From assembly GCF_039634365.2 (NCBI RefSeq), contig NZ_CP155079.2, positions 2,666,001-2,730,000 on the forward strand: a DNA stretch of 64,000 bases. The letters run 5' to 3'. How positions within the stretch are numbered: position 1 is the stretch's first letter; the number at the start of each line of letters is the position of its first letter. This document shows, in pieces, positions 8,968 through 16,527 of the stretch. Source of the stretch: Mucilaginibacter sp. PAMB04168. GTDB taxonomy: Bacteria > Bacteroidota > Bacteroidia > Sphingobacteriales > Sphingobacteriaceae. The notes beneath the pieces were generated by a model. It did not search any database. It was not told the DNA's origin and saw nothing but the letters and a program-made list of their open reading frames with translations. The position numbers were made by a program, and so were the translations under genes.

Positions 8968-9490
8968 CTGAATAGCAAACTCAAATGGTATCAGCGGAAA
9001 GTCAATGTTTATTGTCTTATGTTGTATAGTTCAAAAGCAGTGCTTCTCAATCTGTAAATGGTATGATAAATGCGTCTTACTTCGTATTGGGAACGCCTCT
9101 TTTATGAATCAGTTCATACAAGTAACGAGATTGGTGGAAGGATAACCGGCTATACTGACTAATGTGAAGAAACATAAACAACCGGACATAAGTGTTTATA
9201 GCAATGGCTATACATCATCGTAAGTTTGCTGCCAATCTTTTAAGCGGTTATTAGGGGAGAATAATGGCTAATCGCATTAAAGAAGTACCTTCTGCTTTCA
9301 GGAAAAAATGCAAAAAATAATCTACTGTTTCCTTTTCATGTCCGAAATTTGAACTGAGCTATTTGCGCTGAAGGACATTCCAAGCGACATGATCAGTTTT
9401 TGTAGTGGTTTAAAAATGTGCATAAAGCCGCTTTTCTAAATTTTTTTTTTAGATTTATTTATCTTAACATCGGCTCAGTAAACCTAAGGC
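8968..9490. other. Intergenic region between the divergent oxidoreductase and sigma-factor genes
   Basis: Over 500 bases were searched on both strands without finding a coding frame of family resemblance, an RNA gene or a strong hairpin. The 3' end is A/T-rich (a T9 run at about 9441-9449). Confidence 0.5.
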
Positions 9491-9518
9491 ACCTGCAAGG
9501 CTGTCACAACATGCAGGT
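9491..9518. promoter_or_regulatory. Inverted repeat upstream of the ECF sigma gene
   Basis: ACCTGCA (9491-9497) and TGCAGGT (9512-9518) form a 7-bp inverted repeat separated by 14 nt, 3 nt upstream of the -7 box. It overlaps where a -33 element would sit, so it could be an operator. Arms this short also arise by chance. Confidence 0.3.
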
Positions 9519-9521
9519 AAA

Positions 9522-9529
9522 TACATTTG
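9522..9529 (+). promoter_or_regulatory. -7 promoter box of the ECF sigma gene
   Basis: TACATTTG is an exact match to TAnnTTTG and ends 5 nt before the ATG at 9535. No good TTTG -33 element was found. Transcription would start within a few bases of the start codon, giving a nearly leaderless mRNA. Confidence 0.5.
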
Positions 9530-9534
9530 TGTAA

Positions 9535-10122
9535 ATGGAAATTGATGAGATAAATTTTGCAGATACAGAACTGTGGAACCTTTTTAGATCGGGCGACGAG
9601 TTAGCTTACACAAAGCTGATGAATAAATATACTCGCCTCATGTATAATTATGGGTACCGGTTTTGTCAGGACGCAGATTTAATCAAAGATTGTGTACAGG
9701 AAGTCTTCCTCGAATTGTGGAAGAAACGGACTCGCATAAATTCAACCCCATCAGTCAAATGGTACCTTTTCAAATCGTTGAGGCTAAGAATATTCCGTGA
9801 CCAGCCCGGTTGGCAAAGAAACGAGGAACTCGAAGATGGTTATAACTTTGTGGTTGAATTTAACATTGAGTCGCAGCTTATTGAGGCCTCAGGGCTGCAA
9901 GAGCAGTCTTCAAAAATAACAGCGGCTTTAAATAACCTGCCACCCCGGCAGCGAGAAATTTTATATCTACGATTTTACGAAGGTTTAGATTTCGAACAGA
10001 TATCAGAACTGATGGGTATCAGCCGTCAATCAGTTCATAATTTACTGCAAAAGGCTTATAAAAGCTTCCGTGCGGAATGGGCTATCATTCTCCTTACCGC
10101 AGCCGTTATTTTTTATAACTGA
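9535..10122 (+). CDS. FecI-like ECF RNA polymerase sigma factor
   Basis: The 195-residue protein has sigma-70 region 2 (about 22-65; YTKLMNKYTRLMYNYGYRFCQDADLIKDCVQEVFLELWKKR) and region 4 with a helix-turn-helix (about 128-178; NLPPRQREILYLRFYEGLDFEQISELMGISRQSVHNLLQKAYKSFR). The C-terminus is hydrophobic (AIILLTAAVIFYN) and may aid contact with the membrane or its anti-sigma factor. It is followed by fecR and an STN-type susC, the classic cell-surface signalling order: ligand in the receptor signals through STN to FecR, which releases sigma. It probably controls PUL1 and perhaps PUL2, which has no regulator. Confidence 0.93.
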   Translation: MEIDEINFADTELWNLFRSGDELAYTKLMNKYTRLMYNYGYRFCQDADLIKDCVQEVFLELWKKRTRINSTPSVKWYLFKSLRLRIFRDQPGWQRNEELEDGYNFVVEFNIESQLIEASGLQEQSSKITAALNNLPPRQREILYLRFYEGLDFEQISELMGISRQSVHNLLQKAYKSFRAEWAIILLTAAVIFYN

Positions 10123-10224
10123 TATTCAATGATTTATAGATAATCTTAAATTTTCCTCTATTCTGAAGGGTAATTAAGATTTCCTTATTGCTTATTGCAT
10201 AAAAACCAGTTCAAACCTCACTTC

Positions 10225-11289
10225 ATGACCCCATATGAGCATTACGAAGTCGAAGACTTCATGCAGGACGAATTTTTTATAGAATGGGTATTGCACCCTA
10301 GCGAAAACAGCAACGCTTTTTGGTCGGGTTGGCTAATGCACAACCCAGACCGGCAACCTGTTTTGGAAAGGGCGCGCGCAATTGTGAGCAGTATCACTGT
10401 AAAACCAGTAGCAAGAGAACTGGCAGATACTGAAGTGCGAAGTATTATTGACCATGTAAGGTTAAACGGTTTTAAAACAGAGCAACCCGTACCAACTATC
10501 AAAATATTATTTCGTACCGGGTGGTTTCAGGCCGCTGCGGTTATTTTAATATGTTTTACTGCTGCATTGCTGATCTATCGCCAGGTAGATGTAAAACAGG
10601 TGCTGTCACAAACCAACAACGAATTTATACAGGTAAGCAACCAATCTAATCAATCTAAGCTGGTCCGGATGAACGATGGTAGCCTGGCGGTATTGCATCC
10701 GGCTTCTGTATTACGTTATCCCTCGCGTTTTAATGGTAGCTCGAGAAATGTCTATCTCAGTGGCGAAGCATTTTTTGAGGTGCATAAAAATCCCCGGAAG
10801 CCGTTTTTAGTACATAGCCAGAACATGATTACCCGGGTGTTGGGCACAAGTTTTACAGTGCGGGCCTTCAAAGATGAAAACGCTTTCAAAGTAATAGTTA
10901 ATACCGGCAAAGTGTTGGTTTATGCAGACAAGCAGCAAGCTCATAAAATTAATGCAAAGTCGGTTACGTTGCTTCCAAATCAAGAAGTAACGTTTGACCA
11001 TAACCAAATAGTGCTCAAAAAAGATACATTACAGACCCCGTTGTTGTTATCTAAAGAGGTGGCAACGGATAAGTTTACTTTTAATAATGCCCCGCTTAGC
11101 CAAATCATAGCCCGATTGAACGAAGCATATGCTATTCACATTGTATATGATCATGAAAAATTGGGCAATCAAACGCTAACCGCATCGCTGTCTGATTTGC
11201 CGCTTGATGAAAAGGTAAAATTGATTTGTAAGGCGATCAATGCACAGTGCAGCTTCGATGGGGGACAAATAAAGATACTCAACCCATAA
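10225..11289 (+). CDS. FecR-type anti-sigma factor (transmembrane)
   Basis: I start at ATG 10225 (354 residues); a TTG at 10195 would add ten residues of no clear value. Order: a cytoplasmic N-terminal sigma-binding region, one transmembrane helix (about 106-124; AAAVILICFTAALLIY), the periplasmic FecR domain (about 140-245; LVRMNDGSLAVLHPASVLRYP, VYLSGEAFFEVHKNPRKPFLV, VLGTSFTVRAF) and a C-terminal DUF4974/STN-like domain (about 280-350; FTFNNAPLSQIIARLNEAYAIHIVYD). It holds the upstream ECF sigma factor inactive until the STN domain of a loaded SusC touches its periplasmic part. It lies about 100 nt after the sigma gene, probably in the same transcript. Confidence 0.92.
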   Translation: MTPYEHYEVEDFMQDEFFIEWVLHPSENSNAFWSGWLMHNPDRQPVLERARAIVSSITVKPVARELADTEVRSIIDHVRLNGFKTEQPVPTIKILFRTGWFQAAAVILICFTAALLIYRQVDVKQVLSQTNNEFIQVSNQSNQSKLVRMNDGSLAVLHPASVLRYPSRFNGSSRNVYLSGEAFFEVHKNPRKPFLVHSQNMITRVLGTSFTVRAFKDENAFKVIVNTGKVLVYADKQQAHKINAKSVTLLPNQEVTFDHNQIVLKKDTLQTPLLLSKEVATDKFTFNNAPLSQIIARLNEAYAIHIVYDHEKLGNQTLTASLSDLPLDEKVKLICKAINAQCSFDGGQIKILNP

Positions 11290-11347
11290 CTAACCAAGAT
11301 TAAACGCTAATCCAAATTATGAACAGAGCCATAACCTATTTCTAAAA

Positions 11348-11490
11348 AAAGCTGACCGGAAGTACGTCAATACCTCCGGTCAGTAATTAAGCCCTAAAAT
11401 GATTCACAGCCATTTAATGAGCAGCCGCAGAGCGACCGCATGGGCATTTTGTGTCGAGTTAATAACGAATTAATAACCCAAATCAAAACT
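11348..11490 (+). promoter_or_regulatory. Conserved leader RNA of STN-type susC, copy A
   Basis: This 143-nt leader is recognisably the same as the one before the PUL2 susC (29794-29929), roughly three quarters identical by eye. It holds a hairpin, CTGACCGGA (11352-11360) with TCCGGTCAG (11375-11383), extended by GTA/TAC around the loop CGTCAA. It also holds the 19-nt block ATGATTCACAGCCATTTAA (11399-11417), identical in both copies, and an upstream ORF. No T-tract follows the hairpin, so it is not a simple terminator. It probably regulates susC expression after transcription starts (inference). Confidence 0.65.
11399..11473 (+). CDS. Upstream ORF (24 codons) in the susC leader, copy A
   Basis: ATG 11399 to TAA 11473 encodes 24 residues beginning MIHSHL, with RR in the middle and CV near the end. 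The counterpart before the PUL2 susC starts with the same six residues, has the same spacing to its CV and ends 18 nt before susC; this one ends 17 nt before. The middle shifts frame by paired indels, so part of the conservation may be at RNA level. No function is known to me. Translation is unproven. Confidence 0.4.
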   Translation: MIHSHLMSSRRATAWAFCVELITN

Positions 11491-14400
11491 ATGAAATTTA
11501 AACCTGTACTTGTAAAAATTATGAAAATAACATTTTTACAGCTTACACTCCTTTTGTCTGTGCTGGCCAGTGCGATGGCGAGGGAGGTACGGGCTCAGGC
11601 GATACTTAAGCAAACAACTTCGCTGAATGAAACTAATGTGACGTTAAACGACGTTTTGAAAAAGCTGGAGAGAGAATATAAGATCAACTTTGTTTACAGC
11701 ACTCAACTTGTAGACGTAAGTAAGCGCGTAAACGTTTTTGCACAACAGCGTCCTTTAGAAGAAGTGCTTGAGCAAACATTAAAGCCCCTATCGCTCATAT
11801 TTGAAGCATCGGGCGACGTGATTGTAATCAGAAAGCTTAAATCAGAGGCTTCAGTTTCGGCACAATCAACCACAGCAAGCCGCCTTGTACAGTCGGTAAC
11901 CGGTAAGGTGGTCGATGAGAAAACAGGGCAGCCATTGTCGGGTGTAACAGTTAAAGTTAAGGGAAGTACCACAGGGGCCACTACCAATGTTAACGGCATC
12001 TACAACGTAACAGTAAACGATCCTTCAGCAACGCTTGTGTTTAGCTTTGTTGGTTATGAAGAACAGGAAAAGTTGGTAGGGCAGTCTGCTATTATTAATG
12101 TTGTACTGCGGGAAAAAGACAGCAAACTTAATGAGGTAGTTGTGATTGGCTATGCGTCCGAAAAAAAGAGTCAGGTAACGGGCGCTATCAGCAGCATTAA
12201 AGCTAAGGACCTGCAGGATCAGCAGTTCACCCGCTTTGACGATGCGCTTCGCGGCCAAGTAGCCGGTGTAAATGTTATTCAAAGCTCTGGAGCACCCGGC
12301 TCAACACCTACGGTAAAGATAAGGGGAACCACTTCTATAAATAGCAGCAACCCGCTATATGTTATTGATGGAATAGTGATAGACAATGGCGGGCTGGATA
12401 ACATCAATCCTGCCGACATTGAATCCATTGATGTACTTAAGGATGCATCCGCTGCAATATACGGATCGCGCGCCTCTGCAGGTGTAGTTATTGTAACCAC
12501 AAAAAAGGGCAAATTAGGTGTGCCGCAACTTACGTACAATGGTTATTATGGCGTTCAAAACTCCATCAAGCGGCTTAAGCTGGCAAATGCCACACAATAT
12601 GCCGATCTGCGCAACCAGGCATTAACCAATGACGGCAAAGCAGCGGCTTTTACTAATACTGCTGCTTTAGGCAATGGCACCGACTGGCAAGATGTTTTGT
12701 TCGGTAAAAATGTGCCGATACAGAATCATAATCTTAGCATAAGCGGCGCTAATGACAAAGCGAGCTATTATACATCTTTTGGTTATCTCGGCAACAGGGG
12801 AGTGGCCGCACCTTCCATCGCCAATTATCAGCGGTTAAATTTAGCCCTTAACACCAGTTATAAGGTGGCAAGTTGGCTAACTATCGGCGAAAACCTTAAT
12901 ATTGCTACTTCCAAAAGTCAGTTGGCTTTAAGTACAAACACCATTGGTGCTAACGGCCCTCTCAGTTCTGCTATATTATTAGATCCTATCACACCTGTTG
13001 TTGTTACCGACATCAATGCGCAGCCTAATGCAACCGTTTATAAAAATAATGCGCAATACATCGTTTACAATGATCAGGGCCAGCCTTACGGCATATCCCC
13101 TTATATACAGAATGAGGCTGCCAACATAGCTGCCTATGTGGCTGTTAACCAGGGTAATTACTCGTGGGCTACCAACCTGATCGGTAATACATATGTTGAA
13201 CTGAGACCGATTACGGGCCTTACACTTCGTTCCCAAATTAGTATAAAAGCAGCTTACTACGGCGGCAACTCATTTACGCCAATGTACTTTTTCTCGTCAA
13301 GCTCTAATAATATCACTGCAACAGTTCAAAATTTGAGTAGCAGTCGCAACGCTACACTAAACTGGGACAATACAGCAACCTATAACCGCAAGTTTGGCCA
13401 GCACAGTGCTACGTTGCTTGTAGGTACAAGCATGCAAAACCAGAACGGACATGGCTTAAGCGGTGCATTTACTGGAGAACCAGTTAATACCTTTGCCGAA
13501 GCCTCACCCAACTTTTCGCTTGCAGCAGCTAACAAGGTAGCTAACGGCAGCGATAACCAGCCTTATAAATTGGCTTCTTTTTTTGGCCGGGCCAGCTATA
13601 ATTACGCTGAAAAATACCTGTTAGACGTTACCTTACGCCGCGATGGATCTTCAAAGTTTGGACAAACTAATCAGTATGGTGTTTTTCCATCTGCCGGCTT
13701 AGGTTACATTATTTCAAAAGAACCGTTTTTTCCCAAAGACAATTTTGTCGATTTTCTTAAACTGCGTGCATCTTATGGAGTATTGGGTAATGAACAATCG
13801 TTGGGTCTGTTCCAGTATACATCAGTGATTGGTAGCGGTAGTAATTATCTATTTGGCAATAGTGTCGCTAATATCGGGTACCGCCCTAACGGGTTGTCAA
13901 ACCCAGATCTGAAATGGGAGCAGGTTAAAATTACAAATCTTGGGCTGGATGCTGTAATGTTCGGCTCATTGAACGTATCGGTAGAGGCTTACCGCAAGCT
14001 AACTGAAGGTATGCTTCAACAAATTGTTCTCCCTAATTATATTGGCACCTCTTCTAACCCTTATGCCAATATTGGTAACCTCGAAAATAAGGGAATTGAA
14101 TTGAGCCTGAGCTATGCTAACAAAATAGGCAAGTTCAGCTATAGTGCAGGCGGCAACATATCTTACAATAAGAATGTAGTAACCTATTTAGGCACAACGC
14201 AGTACTATACCAATGGTAATCTTCGTGGCACAAGTTATGAATTGGAACGCACCTCCGTGGGCCAGCCATTTCAGTCATATTACGGTTTTGTAGAGCAAGG
14301 CGTTTTTCATTCGCAGGCAGATGTAAATGCTTACAACAATGCGGCTGGTACGCTCATACAGCCTAATGCCAAGCCCGGCGATTTTAAATGGAGCGACATT

Positions 14401-14925
14401 AATGGCGACGGTAAAATAGATGCAAACGACCGTACTTACCTGGGTAATTCGATTGCGCCGTATACTTATGGTGTTAACCTTACCGCGGCTTACAATCACT
14501 TCGATTTCAGGCTTTTTGGGCAAGGCGTTTGGGGAAATAAGTTGTTCCAGGATACGCATCGCCCGGATTACCCTACCGCTAACTATCGTATAGAAGCGCT
14601 TAACGCATGGTCGGTATCAAATCCCGACAGCAATTATCCGCGCTTGTCTGATGTAGATCCTAATAACAACTTTAAGAATCCTTCTAACTTTTTTCTTCAA
14701 AGTGGCGCTTATTTCCGTCTAAAGACTTTGCAATTAGGTTATTCGTTGCCTCAGGATGTGCTTAATAAGATACATATGAAGCGCAGCCGGATTTTTGTAA
14801 GCAGCAATAATCTGTTTACCATAACCAAGTATACCGGTTATGACCCCGAGATTGCCGGTGGCATAGATTCCTCGATTTATCCTCAGGCGCGCACATTTAT
14901 GGTTGGTTTAGACATTACCCTTTAA
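11491..14925 (+). CDS. STN-type SusC TonB-dependent transducer/receptor (PUL1)
   Basis: I start at ATG 11491 (1144 residues, signal peptide from MKFKPVLVKIM to REVRAQ). The longer frame from 11440 would add 17 residues and overlap the upstream ORF. Domains: STN (about 50-115; LNDVLKKLEREYKINFVYS), carboxypeptidase-regulatory-like Ig domain (about 134-215; VTGKVVDEKTGQPLSGVTVKVKG), TonB box region LNEVVVIGYAS, plug with LYVIDGIVID and LKDASAAIYGSRASAGVV, then the barrel ending MVGLDITL. The STN domain marks it as a transducer that signals to FecR while importing oligosaccharides. It is the first structural gene of PUL1, after the sigma/anti-sigma pair and the conserved leader. Confidence 0.95.
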   Translation: MKFKPVLVKIMKITFLQLTLLLSVLASAMAREVRAQAILKQTTSLNETNVTLNDVLKKLEREYKINFVYSTQLVDVSKRVNVFAQQRPLEEVLEQTLKPLSLIFEASGDVIVIRKLKSEASVSAQSTTASRLVQSVTGKVVDEKTGQPLSGVTVKVKGSTTGATTNVNGIYNVTVNDPSATLVFSFVGYEEQEKLVGQSAIINVVLREKDSKLNEVVVIGYASEKKSQVTGAISSIKAKDLQDQQFTRFDDALRGQVAGVNVIQSSGAPGSTPTVKIRGTTSINSSNPLYVIDGIVIDNGGLDNINPADIESIDVLKDASAAIYGSRASAGVVIVTTKKGKLGVPQLTYNGYYGVQNSIKRLKLANATQYADLRNQALTNDGKAAAFTNTAALGNGTDWQDVLFGKNVPIQNHNLSISGANDKASYYTSFGYLGNRGVAAPSIANYQRLNLALNTSYKVASWLTIGENLNIATSKSQLALSTNTIGANGPLSSAILLDPITPVVVTDINAQPNATVYKNNAQYIVYNDQGQPYGISPYIQNEAANIAAYVAVNQGNYSWATNLIGNTYVELRPITGLTLRSQISIKAAYYGGNSFTPMYFFSSSSNNITATVQNLSSSRNATLNWDNTATYNRKFGQHSATLLVGTSMQNQNGHGLSGAFTGEPVNTFAEASPNFSLAAANKVANGSDNQPYKLASFFGRASYNYAEKYLLDVTLRRDGSSKFGQTNQYGVFPSAGLGYIISKEPFFPKDNFVDFLKLRASYGVLGNEQSLGLFQYTSVIGSGSNYLFGNSVANIGYRPNGLSNPDLKWEQVKITNLGLDAVMFGSLNVSVEAYRKLTEGMLQQIVLPNYIGTSSNPYANIGNLENKGIELSLSYANKIGKFSYSAGGNISYNKNVVTYLGTTQYYTNGNLRGTSYELERTSVGQPFQSYYGFVEQGVFHSQADVNAYNNAAGTLIQPNAKPGDFKWSDINGDGKIDANDRTYLGNSIAPYTYGVNLTAAYNHFDFRLFGQGVWGNKLFQDTHRPDYPTANYRIEALNAWSVSNPDSNYPRLSDVDPNNNFKNPSNFFLQSGAYFRLKTLQLGYSLPQDVLNKIHMKRSRIFVSSNNLFTITKYTGYDPEIAGGIDSSIYPQARTFMVGLDITL

Positions 14926-14936
14926 TTGTAATTATC

Positions 14937-16388
14937 ATGAAAATTCGCAATTTAAAACTCATTATAGCACTGGTTAGCGTAACAGTGGCCATCACGTCTT
15001 GCAAAAAATACTTAGATACAAAGCCTGTAGGCCAATACCTTGCAGTTAATTATTATAAGAACCCATCCGAAGCATATGCTGGTTTAGTAGCCTGCTACAG
15101 TCCGCTCAACAGCGGTGAAGGCGGTATATTACTGGCGCTGAACGCAGGGTCAGACGATTGCTATGCCGGGGGAGGTAGTTCTACAGACAACCCGGTTGCA
15201 CAGGCTTTCAGTAATTTTAATCTGATGAATGCAGCTAATTCAATTGGTAGCACTTTTTGGAACCCCCTTTACGCAGGTATCTACAATTGCAACGTTAGCC
15301 TTTCGCAGCTGCCAACCGTCCCGGGGATGACCGCTGATTCGCTTAAGCGTTATACGGCCGAGTCTAAATTTCTGCGGGCTTATTATTACTTTGATCTGGT
15401 GAGGACGTTTAAAAACGTACCGCTCATTCTCAAGCCACTAACCTCATCCGAAGTATATGATCAGCCCCAGGCTGCTCCGGAAGCAGTTTACGCACAAATA
15501 GAAAGCGACCTCAACGCTGCTATCGCCGACTTGCCTGTCAAAATCCCGGCAACCCAAAATGGGCGTGTTACGCAAGGAGCTGCCAAGGCGCTTTTAGGCA
15601 AAGTTTTCCTTTTTGAAAAAAAGTGGACGCAGGCTGCAGACATGCTGGCGCAGGTTAACGGAACGCCCGGAGGCAGCAATAGTTACGGTTATAAATTGCA
15701 AGCAAACTTTGCCAGTCTTTTCGATCAAACCAATAAATTCAACAGCGAGTCTATCTTTGAAATACAACAGTCCAATACTATCTCGGGCTGGGCAAATTGG
15801 TATAGCAGGTATATTGGTCCGCGTTCATCCAGCCTTCCTGTAATTTTTAGTGGCGGCTATGGTTTCGAGGTGGTGACATTGAACCTTGTTAATGCAATAA
15901 AGAACGATCCGCGGTACCCAGCCACTGTTATCAACGCAGATAGTATTGCAAAGGCTACCAATACCAGTTACTCTCCCGGCTATCAAAACACCGGTTACTT
16001 TACCCGTAAATACGCGCCAATGGCAGCAACTTTTAACAGTTATGGAGAGGGGTATGATTACATTATTATCCGGTTGGCAGACACCTACCTGATGGAGGCG
16101 GAAGCACTGGTACAAGCCGGTACAAACACTACACGTGCCCAGGCACTGCTTGATGCCGTTCGCGCCCGTATAAAACTGGTGTCGATTCCGGCCACATTAA
16201 CTAACATCTATACCGAGCGAAGACTTGAACTGGCTCAGGAAGGGCACCGTTGGTATGATCTGGTTAGAACCGGACAAGCACCAACCGTGCTGGCCTTTAA
16301 GAACTTTACAGCTGGAAAAAATGAAATTCTTCCAATCCCACTCGGAGATCTAAATAACACCAAGCTAAAGCAAAATCCTGGGTACTAA
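14937..16388 (+). CDS. SusD/RagB-type glycan-binding lipoprotein (PUL1)
   Basis: The 483-residue protein has a lipobox with C22 (VAITSCKKYLD), an N-terminal SusD helical region (FLRAYYYFDLVRTFKNVPLIL) and a C-terminal core (IYTERRLELAQEGHRWYDLVRTGQA), ending in the family tail LKQNPGY. It pairs with the SusC encoded 11 nt upstream as the surface lid. Low similarity to the other two SusD proteins in this window suggests a different ligand. A 139-nt gap without a clear terminator separates it from the enzyme genes, and that gap holds a palindrome (16462-16479). Confidence 0.95.
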   Translation: MKIRNLKLIIALVSVTVAITSCKKYLDTKPVGQYLAVNYYKNPSEAYAGLVACYSPLNSGEGGILLALNAGSDDCYAGGGSSTDNPVAQAFSNFNLMNAANSIGSTFWNPLYAGIYNCNVSLSQLPTVPGMTADSLKRYTAESKFLRAYYYFDLVRTFKNVPLILKPLTSSEVYDQPQAAPEAVYAQIESDLNAAIADLPVKIPATQNGRVTQGAAKALLGKVFLFEKKWTQAADMLAQVNGTPGGSNSYGYKLQANFASLFDQTNKFNSESIFEIQQSNTISGWANWYSRYIGPRSSSLPVIFSGGYGFEVVTLNLVNAIKNDPRYPATVINADSIAKATNTSYSPGYQNTGYFTRKYAPMAATFNSYGEGYDYIIIRLADTYLMEAEALVQAGTNTTRAQALLDAVRARIKLVSIPATLTNIYTERRLELAQEGHRWYDLVRTGQAPTVLAFKNFTAGKNEILPIPLGDLNNTKLKQNPGY

Positions 16389-16461
16389 CTATTTTTAATA
16401 CTTTTTTTTCTAAATGACTGATTTATAGCATCAAAAAAATCACAGCATTTGATAAACAACA

Positions 16462-16479
16462 CACTTTGTATACAAGGTG
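16462..16479. promoter_or_regulatory. 18-bp palindromic site before the PUL1 enzyme genes
   Basis: CACTTTGTATACAAGGTG is self-complementary with one T/G mismatch pair; its core TTGTATACAA is perfect. It lies between susD and the first GH3 gene, 48 bp before the chosen start. The core resembles the TTGTACAA centre of the palindrome at 467-482, so one regulator could bind both, but chance is not excluded. Confidence 0.3.
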
Positions 16480-16527
16480 CACGCCACTGTATTGATTGGC
16501 CGTGTCCATTATTTTATTCCTCTTTTC

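Noticed and set aside
11352-11383. Leader hairpin read as a terminator of fecR
   Set aside because: The stem is followed by AATTAAGCC rather than a T-tract, and the whole leader, not only the stem, is conserved in front of the PUL2 susC where no gene ends nearby.
11440-11490. Longer susC start at ATG 11440
   Set aside because: It adds 17 residues ahead of a clean signal peptide, and the region is part of the leader shared with the PUL2 susC, where no equivalent extension exists. ATG 11491 aligns with ATG 29930.
16477-16527. GTG start adding 17 residues to the first GH3
   Set aside because: The signal peptide begins properly at ATG 16528, and the GTG lies inside the palindromic site at 16462-16479.
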